A stretch of DNA of 64,000 nucleotides from Pterobdella sp. o SKG-2022 (taxonomy: Eukaryota; Annelida; Clitellata; Hirudinida; Piscicolidae), in contig OZ038321.1 of NCBI GenBank assembly GCA_964035795.1, forward strand, positions 7,724,079-7,788,078, read 5' to 3'. The translations under genes were made by a program, and so were the position numbers. The number at the start of each line of letters is the position of its first letter. Position 1 is the stretch's first letter. Positions 11,089-26,000 of this stretch are shown here, piece by piece. The notes beneath the pieces are model-generated. The model ran no database searches. It saw nothing but the letters and a program-made list of their open reading frames with translations, and was not told where the DNA came from.

Positions 11089-14000
11089 GTCGACGGGAAG
11101 ATACAACAAAATCGTATTCGGGTATATCAAAAAAGGAGGTGGTTGAAGAAAGAGGGGTAGGACTCGTCGATAAGGTAGATGCAATCGTAGTGAAAAATGG
11201 TATAAACGAAGTCTTAAAAGAAACAACAGTCGAAAACTGCTTTGAAGTTGCTATGGTTGTCAGAACTGTTTTGGTTGTAAAAAATATAGTTGTTGTAGTG
11301 GTAACAATCATTGAAGTTGGCGTTGTTGCATCTAGAGTTATAAATGTTGGCATAGATATGGAAGACATTTCGGTTGTTGTTGTGATAAAAACAGTTGTTA
11401 TTTGCGTTGATGTTGCAATCGTTGTCGAAACTGTTGTAGCTGTAGCCAATGAAGTTGTTGTTACAGAAATTGTAGTTGGCGTTGTTGTTTCTACAGTAGT
11501 AACTGTTGGCGTAGATTTAGACAACATTTCTGTCGTTGTTGTCATAATAACAGTTGTTGTTTGCGTTGATGTTGCAATCGTTGTCGAAACTGTTGTAGCT
11601 GTAGCCAATGAAGTTGTTCTTACAGTTATTGTAGTTGGCGTTGTTGTTTCTACAGTAGTAACTGTTGGCGTAGATTTAGACAACATTTCTGTCGTTGTTG
11701 TCATAATAACAGTTGTTGTTTGCGTTGATGTTGCAATCGTTGTCGAAACTGTTGTAGCTGTAGCCAATGAAGTTGTTGTTACAGTTATTGTAGTTGGCGT
11801 TGTTGTTTCTACAGTAGTAACTGTTGGCGTAGATTTAGACAACATTTCTGTCGTTGTTGTCATAATAACAGTTGTTGTTTGCGTTGATGTTGCAATCGTT
11901 GTCGAAACTGTTGTAGCTGTAGCCAATGAAGTTGTTGTTACAGAAATTGTAGTTGGCGTTGTTGTTTCTACAAAAGTAACTGTTGGCGTGGATTTAGACA
12001 ACATTTCTGTCGTTGTTGTCATAATAACAGTTGTTGTTTGCGTTGATGTTGCAATCGTTGTCGAAACTGTTGTAGCTGTAGCCAATGAAGTTGTTGTTAC
12101 AGTTATTGTAGTTGGCGTTGTTGTTTCTACAGTAGTAACTGTTGGCGTAGATTTAGACAACATTTCTGTCGTTGTTGTTATAATAACAGTTGTTGTTTGC
12201 GTTGATGTTGCAATCGTTGTCGAAACTGTTGTAGCTGTAGCCAATGAAGTTGTTGTTACAGAAATTGTAGTTGGCGTTGTTGTTTCTACAAAAGTAACTG
12301 TTGGCGTGGATTTAGACAACATTTCTGTCGTTGTTGTCATAATAAAAGTTGTTGTTTGCGTTGATGTTGCAACCGTTGTCGAAACTGTTGTAGCTGTAGC
12401 CAATGAAGTTGTTGTTACAGTTAATGTAGTTGGCGTTATTGTTTCTACAGTAGTAACTGTTGGCGTAGATTTAGAAAACATTTCTATCGTTGTTGTCATA
12501 ATAACAGTTGTTGTTTGCGTTGATGTTGCAAACGTTGTCGAAACTGTTGTAGCTGTAGCCAATGAAGTTGTTGTTACCGTTCTTGTAGTTGGCGTTGTTG
12601 TTTCTACAGTAGTAACTGTTGGCGTAGATTTAGACAACATTTCTGTCGTTGTTGTCATAATAACATTTGTTGTTTGCGTTGATGTTGCAATCGTTGTCGA
12701 AACTGTTGTAGCTGTAGCCAATGAAGTTGTTGTTACAGAAATTGTAGTTGGCGTTGTTGTTTCTACAGTAGTAACTGTTGGCGTAGATTTAGACAACATT
12801 TCTGTCGTTGTTGTCATAATAACAGTTGTTGTTTGCGTTGATGTTGCAATCGTTGTCGAAACTGTTGTAGCTGTAGCCAATGAAGTTGTTGTTACAGTTA
12901 TTGTAGTTGGCGTTGTTGTTTCTACAGTAGTAACTGTTGGCGTAGATTTAGACAACATTTCTGTCGTTGTTGTCATAATAACAGTTGTTGTTTGCGTTGA
13001 TGTTGCAATCGTTGTCGAAACTGTTGTAGCTGTAGCCAATGAAGTTGTTGTTACAGTTATTGTAGTTGGCGTTGGTGTTTCTACAGTAGTAACTTTTGGC
13101 GTAGATTTAGACAACATTTCTGTCGTTGTTGTCATAATAACAGTTGTTGTTTGCGTTGATGTTGCAATCGTTGTCGAAACTGTTGTAGCTGTAGCCAATG
13201 AAGTTGTTGTTACAGAAATTGTAGTTGGCGTTGTTGTTTTTACAGTAGTAACTGTTGGCGTAGATTTAGACAACATTTCTGTCGTTGTTGTCATAATAAC
13301 AGTTGTTGTTTGCGTTGATGTTGCAATCGTTGTCGAAACTGTTGTAGCTGTAGCCAATGAAGTTGTTGTTACAGTTATTGTAGTTGGCGTTGTTGTTTCT
13401 ACAGTAGTAACTGTTGGCGTAGATTTAGACAACATTTCTGTCGTTGTTGTCATAATAACAGTTGTTGTTTGCGTTGATGTTGCAATCGTTGTCGGAACTG
13501 TTGTAGCTGTAGCCAATGAAGTTGTTGTTACAGTTATTGTAGTTGGCGTTGTTGTTTCTACAGTAGTAACTGTTGGCGTAGATTTAGACAACATTTCTGT
13601 CATTGTTGTCATAATAACAGTTGTTGTTTGCGTTGATGTTGCAATCGTTGTCGAAACTGTTGTAGCTGTAGCCAATGAAGTTGTTGTTACAGTTATTGTA
13701 GTTGGCGTTGTTGTTTCTACAGTAGTAACTGTTGGCGTAGATTTAGACAACATTTCTGTCGTTGTTGTTATAATAACAGTTGTTGTTTGCGTTGATGTTG
13801 CAATCGTTGTCGAAACTGTTGTAGCTGTAGCCAATGAAGTTGTTGTTACAGTTATTGTAGTTGACGTTGTTGTTTCTACAGTAGTAACTGTTGGCGTAGA
13901 TTTAGACAACATTTCTGTCGTTGTTGTCATAATAACAGTTGTTGTTTGCGTTGATGTTGCAATCGTTGTCGAAACTGTTGTAGCTGTAGCCAATGAAGTT

Positions 14001-17000
14001 GTTGTTACAGTTATTGTAGTTGGCGTTGTTGTTTCTACAGTAGTAACTGTTGGCGTAGATGTAGACAACATTTCTGTCGTTGTTGTCATAATAACAGTTG
14101 TTGTTTGCGTTGATGTTGCAATCGTTGTCGAAACTGTTGTAGCTGTAGCCAATGAAGTTGTTGTTACAGTTATTGTAGTTGGCGTTGTTGTTTCTACAGT
14201 AGTAACTGTTGGCGTAGATTTAGACAACATTTCTGTCATTGTTGTCATAATAACAGTTGTTGTTTGCGTTGATGTTGCAATCGTTGTCGAAACTGTTGTA
14301 GCTGTAGCCAATGAAGTTGTTGTTACAGTTATTGTAGTTGGCGTTGTTGTTTCTACAGTAGTAACTGTTGGCGTAGATTTAGACAACATTTCTGTCGTTG
14401 TTGTTATAATAACAGTTGTTGTTTGCGTTGATGTTGCAATCGTTGTCGAAACTGTTGTAGCTGTAGCCAATGAAGTTGTTGTTACAGTTATTGTAGTTGA
14501 CGTTGTTGTTTCTACAGTAGTAACTGTTGGCGTAGATTTAGACAACATTTCTGTCGTTGTTGTCATAATAACAGTTGTTGTTTGCGTTGATGTTGCAATC
14601 GTTGTCGAAACTGTTGTAGCTGTAGCCAATGAAGTTGTTGTTACAGTTATTGTAGTTGGCGTTGTTGTTTCTACAGTAGTAACTGTTGGCGTAGATTTAG
14701 ACAACATTTCTGTCGTTGTTGTCATAATAACAGTTGTTGTTTGCGTTGATGTTGCAATCGTTGTCGAAACTGTTGTAGCTGTAGCCAATGAAGTTGTTGT
14801 TACAGAAATTGTAGTTGGCGTTGTTGTTTCTACAGTAGTAACTGTTGGCGTAGATTTAGACAACATTTCTGTCGTTGTTGTCATAATAACAGTTGTTGTT
14901 TGCGTTGATGTTGCAATCGTTGTCGAAACTGTTGTAGCTGTAGCCAATGAAGTTGTTGTTACAGAAATTGTAGTTGGCGTTGTTGTTTTTACAGTAGTAA
15001 CTGTTGGCGTAGATTTAGACAACATTTCTGTTGTTGTTGTCATAATAACAGTTGTTGTTTGCGTTGATGTTGCAATCGTTGTCGAAACTGTTGTAGCTGT
15101 AGCCAATGAAGTTGTTGTTACAGAAATTGTAGTTGGCGTTGTTGTTTCTACAGTAGTAACTGTTGGCGTAGATTTAGACAACATTTCTGTCGTTGTTGTC
15201 ATAATAACAGTTGTTGTTTGCGTTGATGTTGCAATCGTTGTCGGAACTGTTGTAGCTGTAGCAAATGAAGTTGTTGTTACAGTTATTGTAGTTGGCGTTG
15301 TTGTTTCTACAGTAGTAACTGTTGGCGTAGATTTAGACAACATTTCTGTCGTTGTTGTCATAATAACAGTTGTTGTTTGCGTTGATGTTGCAATCGTTGT
15401 CGAAACTGTTGTAGCTGTAGCCAATGAAGTTGTTGTTACAGTTATTGTAGTTGGCGTTGTTGTTTCTACAGTAGTAACTGTTGGCGTAGATTTAGACAAC
15501 ATTTCTGTCATTGTTGTCATAATAACAGTTGTTGTTTGCGTTGATGTTGCAATCGTTGTCGAAACTGTTGTAGCTGTAGCCAATGAAGTTGTTGTTACAG
15601 TTATTGTAGTTGGCGTTGTTGTTTCTACAGTAGTAACTGTTGGCGTAGATTTAGACAACATTTCTGTCGTTGTTGTTATAATAACAGTTGTTGTTTGCGT
15701 TGATGTTGCAATCGTTGTCGAAACTGTTGTAGCTGTAGCCAATGAAGTTGTTGTTACAGTTACTGTAGTTGACGTTGTTGTTTCTACAGTAGTAACTGTT
15801 GGCGTAGATTTAGACAACATTTCTGTCGTTGTTGTCATAATAACAGTTGTTGTTTGCGTTGATGTTGCAATCGTTGTCGAAACTGTTGTAGCTGTAGCCA
15901 ATGAAGTTGTTGTTACAGTTATTGTAGTTGGCGTTGTTGTTTCTACAGTAGTAACTGTTGGCGTAGATGTAGACAACATTTCTGTCGTTGTTGTCATAAT
16001 AACAGTTGTTGTTTGCGTTGATGTTGCAATCGTTGTCGAAACTGTTGTAGCTGTAGCCAATGAAGTTGTTGTTACAGTTATTGTAGTTGGCGTTGTTGTT
16101 TCTACAGTAGTAACTGTTGGCGTAGATTTAGACAACATTTCTGTCATTGTTGTCATAATAACAGTTGTTGTTTGCGTTGATGTTGCAATCGTTGTCGAAA
16201 CTGTTGTAGCTGTAGCCAATGAAGTTGTTGTTACAGTTATTGTAGTTGGCGTTGTTGTTTCTACAGTAGTAACTGTTGGCGTAGATTTAGACAACATTTC
16301 TGTCGTTGTTGTTATAATAACAGTTGTTGTTTGCGTTGATGTTGCAATCGTTGTCGAAACTGTTGTAGCTGTAGCCAATGAAGTTGTTGTTACAGTTATT
16401 GTAGTTGACGTTGTTGTTTCTACAGTAGTAACTGTTGGCGTAGATTTAGACAACATTTCTGTCGTTGTTGTCATAATAACAGTTGTTGTTTGCGTTGATG
16501 TTGCAATCGTTGTCGAAACTGTTGTAGCTGTAGCCAATGAAGTTGTTGTTACAGTTATTGTAGTTGGCGTTGTTGTTTCTACAGTAGTAACTGTTGGCGT
16601 AGATTTAGACAACATTTCTGTCGTTGTTGTCATAATAACAGTTGTTGTTTGCGTTGATGTTGCAATCGTTGTCGAAACTGTTGTAGCTGTAGCCAATGAA
16701 GTTGTTGTTACAGAAATTGTAGTTGGCGTTGTTGTTTCTACAGTAGTAACTGTTGGCGTAGATTTAGACAACATTTCTGTCGTTGTTGTCATAATAACAG
16801 TTGTTGTTTGCGTTGATGTTGCAATCGTTGTCGAAACTGTTGTAGCTGTAGCCAATGAAGTTGTTGTTACAGTTATTGTAGTTGGCGTTGTTGTTTCTAC
16901 AGTAGTAACTGTTGGCGTAGATTTAGACAACATTTCTGTCGTTGTTGTCATAATAACATTTGTTGTTTGCGTTGATGTTGCAATCGTTGTCGAAACTGTT

Positions 17001-20000
17001 GTAGCTGTAGCCAATGAAGTTGTTGTTACAGAAATTGTAGTTGGCGTTGTTGTTTCTACAGTAGTAACTGTTGGCGTAGATTTAGACAACATTTCTGTCA
17101 TTGTTGTCATAATAACAGTTGTTGTTTGCGTTGATGTTGCAATCGTTGTCGAAACTGTTGTAGCTGTAGCCAATGAAGTTGTTGTTACAGAAATTGTAGT
17201 TGGCGTTGTTGTTTCTACAGTAGTAACTGTTGGCGTAGATTTAGACAACATTTCTGTCGTTGTTGTTATAATAACAGTTGTTGTTTGCGTTGATGTTGCA
17301 ATCGTTGTCGAAACTGTTGTAGCTGTAGCCAATGAAGTTGTTGTTACAGAAATTGTAGTTGGCGTTGTTGTTTCTACAGTAGTAACTGTTGGCGTAGATT
17401 TAGACAACATTTCTGTCGTTGTTGTCATAATAACAGTTGTTGTTTGCGTTGATGTTGCAATCGTTGTCGAAACTGTTGTAGCTGTAGCCAATGAAGTTGT
17501 TGTTACAGAAATTGTAGTTGGCGTTGTTGTTTCTACAGTAGTAATTGTTGGCGTAGATTTAGACAACATTTCTGTCGTTGTTGTCATAATAACAGTTGTT
17601 GTTTGCGTTGATGTTGCAATCGTTGTCGAAACTGTTGTAGCTGTAGCCAATGAAGTTGTTGTTACAGTTATTGTAGTTGACGTTGTTGTTTCTACAGTAG
17701 TAACTGTTGGCGTAGATTTAGACAACATTTCTGTCGTTGTTGTCATAATAACAGTTGTTGTTTGCGTTGATGTTGCAATCGTTGTCGAAACTGTTGTAGC
17801 TGTAGCCAATGAAGTTGTTGTTACAGTTATTGTAGTTGGCGTTGTTGTTTCTACAGTAGTAACTGTTGGAGTAGATTTAGACAACATTTCTGTCGTTGTT
17901 GTCATAATAACAGTTGTTGTTTGCTTTGATGTTGCAATCGTTGTCGAAACTGTTGTAGCTGTAGCCAATGAAGTTGTTGTTACAGTTATTGTAGTTGGCG
18001 TTGTTGTTTCTACAGTAGTAACTGTTGGCGTAGATTTAGACAACATTTCTGTCGTTGTTGTTATAATAACAGTTGTTGTTTGCGTTGATGTTGCAATCGT
18101 TGTCGAAACTGTTGTAGCTGTAGCCAATGAAGTTGTTGTTACAGAAATTGTAGTTGGCGTTGTTGTTTCTACAGTAGTAACTGTTGGCGTAGATTTAGAC
18201 AACATTTCTGTCGTTGTTGTCATAATAACAGTTGTTGTTTGCGTTGATGTTGCAATCGTTGTCGAAACTGTTGTAGCTGTAGCCAATGAAGTTGTTGTTA
18301 CAGTTATTGTAGTTGGCGTTGTTGTTTCTACAGTAGTAACTGTTGGCGTAGATGTAGACAACATTTCTGTCGTTGTTGTCATAATAACAGTTGTTGTTTG
18401 CGTTGATGTTGCAATCGTTGTCGAAACTGTTGTAGCTGTAGCCAATGAAGTTGTTGTTACAGTTATTGTAGTTGGCGTTGTTGTTTCTACAGTAGTAACT
18501 GTTGGCGTAGATTTAGACAACATTTCTGTCATTGTTGTCATAATAACAGTTGTTGTTTGCGTTGATGTTGCAATCGTTGTCGAAACTGTTGTAGCTGTAG
18601 CCAATGAAGTTGTTGTTACAGTTATTGTAGTTGGCGTTGTTGTTTCTACAGTAGTAACTGTTGGCGTAGATTTAGACAACATTTCTGTCGTTGTTGTTAT
18701 AATAACAGTTGTTGTTTGCGTTGATGTTGCAATCGTTGTCGAAACTGTTGTAGCTGTAGCCAATGAAGTTGTTGTTACAGAAATTGTAGTTGGCGTTGTT
18801 GTTTCTACAAAAGTAACTGTTGGCGTGGATTTAGACAACATTTCTGTCGTTGTTGTCATAATAACAGTTGTTGTTTGCGTTGATGTTGCAATCGTTGTCG
18901 AAACTGTTGTAGCTGTAGCCAATGAAGTTGTTCTTACAGTTATTGTAGTTGGCGTTGTTGTTTCTACAGTAGTAACTGTTGGCGTAGATTTAGACAACAT
19001 TTCTGTCGTTGTTGTTATAATAACAGTTGTTGTTTGCGTTGATGTTGCAATCGTTGTCGAAACTGTTGTAGCTGTAGCCAATGAAGTTGTTGTTACAGAA
19101 ATTGTAGTTGGCGTTGTTGTTTCTACAAAAGTAACTGTTGGCGTGGATTTAGACAACATTTCTGTCGTTGTTGTCATAATAAAAGTTGTTGTTTGCGTTG
19201 ATGTTGCAACCGTTGTCGAAACTGTTGTAGCTGTAGCCAATGAAGTTGTTGTTACAGAAATTGTAGTTGGCGTTGTTGTTTCTACAGTAGTAATTGTTGG
19301 CGTAGATTTTGACAACATTTCTGTCGTTGTTGTCATAATAACAGTTGTTGTTTGCGTTGATGTTGCAATCGTTGTCGAAACTGTTGTAGCTGTAGCCAAT
19401 GAAGTTGTTGTTACAGAAATTGTAGTTGGCGTTGTTGTTTCTACAGTAGTAATTGTTGGCGTAGATTTAGACAACATTTCTGTCGTTGTTGTCATAATAA
19501 CAGTTGTTGTTTGCGTTGATGTTGCAATCGTTGTCGAAACTGTTGTAGCTGTAGCCAATGAAGTTGTTGTTACAGTTATTGTAGTTGACGTTGTTGTTTC
19601 TACAGTAGTAACTGTTGGCGTAGATTTAGACAACATTTCTGTCGTTGTTGTCATAATAACAGTTGTTGTTTGCGTTGATGTTGCAATCGTTGTCGAAACT
19701 GTTGTAGCTGTAGCCAATGAAGTTGTTGTTACAGTTATTGTAGTTGGCGTTGTTGTTTCTACAGTAGTTACTGTTGGCGTAGATTTAGACAACATTTCTG
19801 TCGTTGTTGTCATAATAACAGTTGTTGTTTGCTTTGATGTTGCAATCGTTGTCGAAACTGTTGTAGCTGTAGCCAATGAAGTTGTTGTTACAGTTATTGT
19901 AGTTGGCGTTGTTGTTTCTACAGTAGTAACTGTTGGCGTAGATTTAGACAACATTTCTGTCGTTGTTGTTATAATAACAGTTGTTGTTTGCGTTGATGTT

Positions 20001-23000
20001 GCAATCGTTGTCGAAACTGTTGTAGCTGTAGCCAATGAAGTTGTTGTTACAGAAATTGTAGTTGGCGTTGTTGTTTCTACAGTAGTAACTGTTGGCGTAG
20101 ATTTAGACAACATTTCTGTCGTTGTTGTCATAATAACAGTTGTTGTTTGCGTTGATGTTGCAATCGTTGTCGAAACTGTTGTAGCTGTAGCCAATGAAGT
20201 TGTTGTTACAGAAATTGTAGTTGGCGTTGTTGTTTTTACAGTAGTAACTGTTGGCGTAGATGTAGACAACATTTCTGTCGTTGTTGTCATAATAACAGTT
20301 GTTGTTTGCGTTGATGTTGCAATCGTTGTCGAAACTGTTGTAGCTGTAGCCAATGAAGTTGTTGTTACAGTTATTGTAGTTGGCGTTGTTGTTTCTACAG
20401 TAGTAACTGTTGGCGTAGATTTAGACAACATTTCTGTCATTGTTGTCATAATAACAGTTGTTGTTTGCGTTGATGTTGCAATCGTTGTCGAAACTGTTGT
20501 AGCTGTAGCCAATGAAGTTGTTGTTACAGTTATTGTAGTTGGCGTTGTTGTTTCTACAGTAGTAACTGTTGGCGTAGATTTAGACAACATTTCTGTCGTT
20601 GTTGTTATAATAACAGTTGTTGTTTGCGTTGATGTTGCAATCGTTGTCGAAACTGTTGTAGCTGTAGCCAATGAAGTTGTTGTTACAGAAATTGTAGTTG
20701 GCGTTGTTGTTTCTACAAAAGTAACTGTTGGCGTGGATTTAGACAACATTTCTGTCGTTGTTGTCATAATAACAGTTGTTGTTTGCGTTGATGTTGCAAT
20801 CGTTGTCGAAACTGTTGTAGCTGTAGCCAATGAAGTTGTTGTTACAGTTATTGTAGTTGGCGTTGTTGTTTCTACAGTAGTAACTGTTGGCGTAGATTTA
20901 GACAACATTTCTGTCGTTGTTGTCATAATAACAGTTGTTGTTTGCGTTGATGTTGCAATCGTTGTCGAAACTGTTGTAGCTGTAGCCAATGAAATTGTTG
21001 TTACAGTTATTGTAGTTGGCGTTGTTGTTTCTACAGTAGTAACTGTTGGCGTAGATTTAGACAACATTTCTGTCGTTGTTGTCATAATAACAGTTGTTGT
21101 TTGCGTTGATGTTGCAATCGTTGTCGAAACTGTTGTAGCTGTAGCCAATGAAGTTGTTGTTACAGTTAATGTAGTTGGCGTTATTATTTCTACAGTAGTA
21201 ACTGTTGGCGTAGATTTAGACAACATTTCTATCGTTGTTGTCATAATAACAGTTGTTGTTTGCGTTGATGTTGCAAACGTTGTCGAAACTGTTGTAGCTG
21301 TAGCCAATGAAGTTGTTGTTACAGAAATTGTAGTTGGCGTTGTTGTTTCTACAGTAGTAACTGTTGGCGTAGATGTAGACAACATTTCTGTCGTTGTTGT
21401 CATAATAACAGTTGTTGTTTGCGTTGATGTTGCAATCGTTGTCGAAACTGTTGTAGCTGTAGCCAATGAAGTTGTTGTTACAGTTATTGTAGTTGGCGTT
21501 GTTGTTTCTACAGTAGTAACTGTTGGCGTAGATTTAGACAACATTTCTGTCGTTGTTGTCATAATAACAGTTGTTGTTTGCGTTGATGTTGCAATCGTTG
21601 TCGAAACTGTTGTAGCTGTAGCCAATGAAGTTGTTGTTACAGTTATTGTAGTTGGCGTTGTTGTTTCTACAGTAGTAACTGTCGGCGTAGATTTAGACAA
21701 CATTTCTGTCGTTGTTGTCATAATAACAGTTGTTGTTTGCGTTGATGTTGCAATCGTTGTCGAAACTGTTGTAGCTGTAGCCAATGAAGTTGTTGTTACA
21801 GTTAATGTAGTTGGCGTTATTGTTTCTACAGTAGTAACTGTTGGCGTAGATTTAGACAACATTTCTATCGTTGTTGTCATAATAACAGTTGTTGTTTGCG
21901 TTGATGTTGCAAACGTTGTCGAAACTGTTGTAGCTGTAGCCAATGAAGTTGTTGTTACAGAAATTGTAGTTGGCGTTGTTGTTTCTACAGTAGTAACTGT
22001 TGGCGTAGATGTAGACAACATTTCTGTCGTTGTTGTCATAATAACAGTTGTTGTTTGCGTTGATGTTGCAATCGTTGTCGAAACTGTTGTAGCTGTAGCC
22101 AATGAAGTTGTTGTTACAGTTATTGTAGTTGGCGTTGTTGTTTCTACAGTAGTAACTGTCGGCGTAGATTTAGACAACATTTCTGTCGTTGTTGTCATAA
22201 TAACAGTTGTTGTTTGCGTTGATGTTGCAATCGTTGTCGGAACTGTTGTAGCTGTAGCCAATGAAGTTGTTGTTACAGAAATTGTAGTTGGCGTTGTTGT
22301 TTCTACAGTAGTAACTGTTGGCGTAGATTTAGACAACATTTCTGTCGTTGTTGTCATAATAACATTTGTTGTTTGCGTTGATGTTGCAATCGTTGTCGAA
22401 ACTGTTGTAGCTGTAGCCAATGAAGTTGTTGTTACAGAAATTGTAGTTGGCGTTGTTGTTTCTACAGTAGTAACTGTTGGCGTAGATTTAGACAACATTT
22501 CTGTCGTTGTTGTCATAATAACAGTTGTTGTTTGCGTTGATGTTGCAATCGTTGTCGAAACTGTTGTAGCTGTAGCCAATGAAGTTGTTGTTACAGTTAT
22601 TGTAGTTGGCGTTGTTGTTTCTACAGTAGTAACTGTTGGCGTAGATTTAGACAACATTTCTGTCGTTGTTGTCATAATAACAGTTGTTGTTTGCGTTGAT
22701 GTTGCAATCGTTGTCGAAACTGTTGTAGCTGTAGCCAATGAAGTTGTTGTTACAGTTATTGTAGTTGGCGTTGGTGTTTCTACAGTAGTAACTTTTGGCG
22801 TAGATTTAGACAACATTTCTGTCGTTGTTGTCATAATAACAGTTGTTGTTTGCGTTGATGTTGCAATCGTTGTCGAAACTGTTGTAGCTGTAGCCAATGA
22901 AGTTGTTGTTACAGAAATTGTAGTTGGCGTTGTTGTTTCTACAGTAGTAACTGTTGGCGTAGATTTAGACAACATTTCTGTCGTTGTTGTCATAATAACA

Positions 23001-26000
23001 GTTGTTGTTTGCGTTGATGTTGCAATCGTTGTCGAAACTGTTGTAGCTGTAGCCAATGAAGTTGTTGTTACAGTTATTGTAGTTGGCGTTGTTGTTTCTA
23101 CAGTAGTAACTGTTGGCGTAGATTTAGACAACATTTCTGTCGTTGTTGTCATAATAACAGTTGTTGTTTGCGTTGATGTTGCAATCGTTGTCGGAACTGT
23201 TGTAGCTGTAGCCAATGAAGTTGTTGTTACAGTTATTGTAGTTGGCGTTGTTGTTTCTACAGTAGTAACTGTTGGCGTAGATTTAGACAACATTTCTGTC
23301 GTTGTTGTCATAATAACAGTTGTTGTTTGCGTTGATGTTGCAATCGTTGTCGAAACTGTTGTAGCTGTAGCCAATGAAGTTGTTGTTACAGAAATTGTAG
23401 TTGGCGTTGTTGTTTCTACAGTAGTAACTGTTGGCGTAGATTTAGACAACATTTCTGTCGTTGTTGTCATAATAACAGTTGTTGTTTGCGTTGATGTTGC
23501 AATCGTTGTCGAAACTGTTGTAGCTGTAGCCAATGAAGTTGTTGTTACAGAAATTGTAGTTGGCGTTGTTGTTTTTACAGTAGTAACTGTTGGCGTAGAT
23601 TTAGACAACATTTCTGTCGTTGTTGTCATAATAACAGTTGTTGTTTGCGTTGATGTTGCAATCGTTGTCGAAACTGTTGTAGCTGTAGCCAATGAAGTTG
23701 TTGTTACAGTTATTGTAGTTGGCGTTGTTGTTTCTACAGTAGTAACTGTTGGCGTAGATTTAGACAACATTTCTGTCGTTGTTGTCATAATAACAGTTGT
23801 TGTTTGCGTTGATGTTGCAATCGTTGTCGGAACTGTTGTAGCTGTAGCCAATGAAATTGTTGTTACAGTTATTGTAGTTGGCGTTGTTGTTTCTACAGTA
23901 GTAACTGTTGGCGTAGATTTAGACAACATTTCTGTCGTTGTTGTCATAATAACAGTTGTTGTTTGCGTTGATGTTGCAATCGTTGTCGAAACTGTTGTAG
24001 CTGTAGCCAATGAAGTTGTTGTTACAGTTATTGTAGTTGGCGTTGTTGTTTCTACAGTAGTAACTGTCGGCGTAGATTTAGACAACATTTCTGTCGTTGT
24101 TGTCATAATAACAGTTGTTGTTTGCGTTGATGTTGCAATCGTTGTCGGAACTGTTGTAGCTGTAGCCAATGAAGTTGTTGTTACAGAAATTGTAGTTGGC
24201 GTTGTTGTTTCTACAGTAGTAACTGTTGGCGTAGATTTAGACAACATTTCTGTCGTTGTTGTCATAATAACATTTGTTGTTTGCGTTGATGTTGCAATCG
24301 TTGTCGAAACTGTTGTAGCTGTAGCCAATGAAGTTGTTGTTACAGAAATTGTAGTTGGCGTTGTTGTTTCTACAGTAGTAACTGTTGGCGTAGATTTAGA
24401 CAACATTTCTGTCGTTGTTGTCATAATAACAGTTGTTGTTTGCGTTGATGTTGCAATCGTTGTCGAAACTGTTGTAGCTGTAGCCAATGAAGTTGTTGTT
24501 ACAGTTATTGTAGTTGGCGTTGTTGTTTCTACAGTAGTAACTGTTGGCGTAGATTTAGACAACATTTCTGTCGTTGTTGTCATAATAACAGTTGTTGTTT
24601 GCGTTGATGTTGCAATCGTTGTCGAAACTGTTGTAGCTGTAGCCAATGAAGTTGTTGTTACAGTTATTGTAGTTGGCGTTGGTGTTTCTACAGTAGTAAC
24701 TTTTGGCGTAGATTTAGACAACATTTCTGTCGTTGTTGTCATAATAACAGTTGTTGTTTGCGTTGATGTTGCAATCGTTGTCGAAACTGTTGTAGCTGTA
24801 GCCAATGAAGTTGTTGTTACAGAAATTGTAGTTGGCGTTGTTGTTTCTACAGTAGTAACTGTTGGCGTAGATTTAGACAACATTTCTGTCGTTGTTGTCA
24901 TAATAACAGTTGTTGTTTGCGTTGATGTTGCAATCGTTGTCGAAACTGTTGTAGCTGTAGCCAATGAAGTTGTTGTTACAGAAATTGTAGTTGGCGTTGT
25001 TGTTTTTACAGTAGTAACTGTTGGCGTAGATTTAGACAACATTTCTGTCGTTGTTGTCATAATAACAGTTGTTGTTTGCGTTGATGTTGCAATCGTTGTC
25101 GAAACTGTTGTAGCTGTAGCCAATGAAGTTGTTGTTACAGTTATTGTAGTTGGCGTTGTTGTTTCTACAGTAGTAACTGTTGGCGTAGATTTAGACAACA
25201 TTTCTGTCGTTGTTGTCATAATAACAGTTGTTGTTTGCGTTGATGTTGCAATCGTTGTCGGAACTGTTGTAGCTGTAGCCAATGAAGTTGTTGTTACAGT
25301 TATTGTAGTTGGCGTTGTTGTTTCTACAGTAGTAACTGTTGGCGTAGATTTAGACAACATTTCTGTCGTTGTTGTCATAATAACAGTTGTTGTTTGCGTT
25401 GATGTTGCAATCGTTGTCGAAACTGTTGTAGCTGTAGCCAATGAAGTTGTTGTTACAGTTATTGTAGTTGGCGTTGTTGTTTCTACAGTAGTAACTGTCG
25501 GCGTAGATTTAGACAACATTTCTGTCGTTGTTGTCATAATAACAGTTGTTGTTTGCGTTGATGTTGCAATCGTTGTCGGAACTGTTGTAGCTGTAGCCAA
25601 TGAAGTTGTTGTTACAGAAATTGTAGTTGGCGTTGTTGTTTCTACAGTAGTAACTGTTGGCGTAGATTTAGACAACATTTCTGTCGTTGTTGTCATAATA
25701 ACATTTGTTGTTTGCGTTGATGTTGCAATCGTTGTCGAAACTGTTGTAGCTGTAGCCAATGAAGTTGTTGTTACAGAAATTGTAGTTGGCGTTGTTGTTT
25801 CTACAGTAGTAACTGTTGGCGTAGATTTAGACAACATTTCTGTCGTTGTTGTCATAATAACAGTTGTTGTTTGCGTTGATGTTGCAATCGTTGTCGAAAC
25901 TGTTGTAGCTGTAGCCAATGAAGTTGTTGTTACAGTTATTGTAGTTGGCGTTGTTGTTTCTACAGTAGTAACTGTTGGCGTAGATTTAGACAACATTTCT

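Noticed and set aside
10995..11226. Treating the whole minus frame 10894-11226 as a separate membrane protein
   Set aside because: Only its last 33 codons follow a splice acceptor. The upstream part overlaps the mucin stalk in another frame and the intron.
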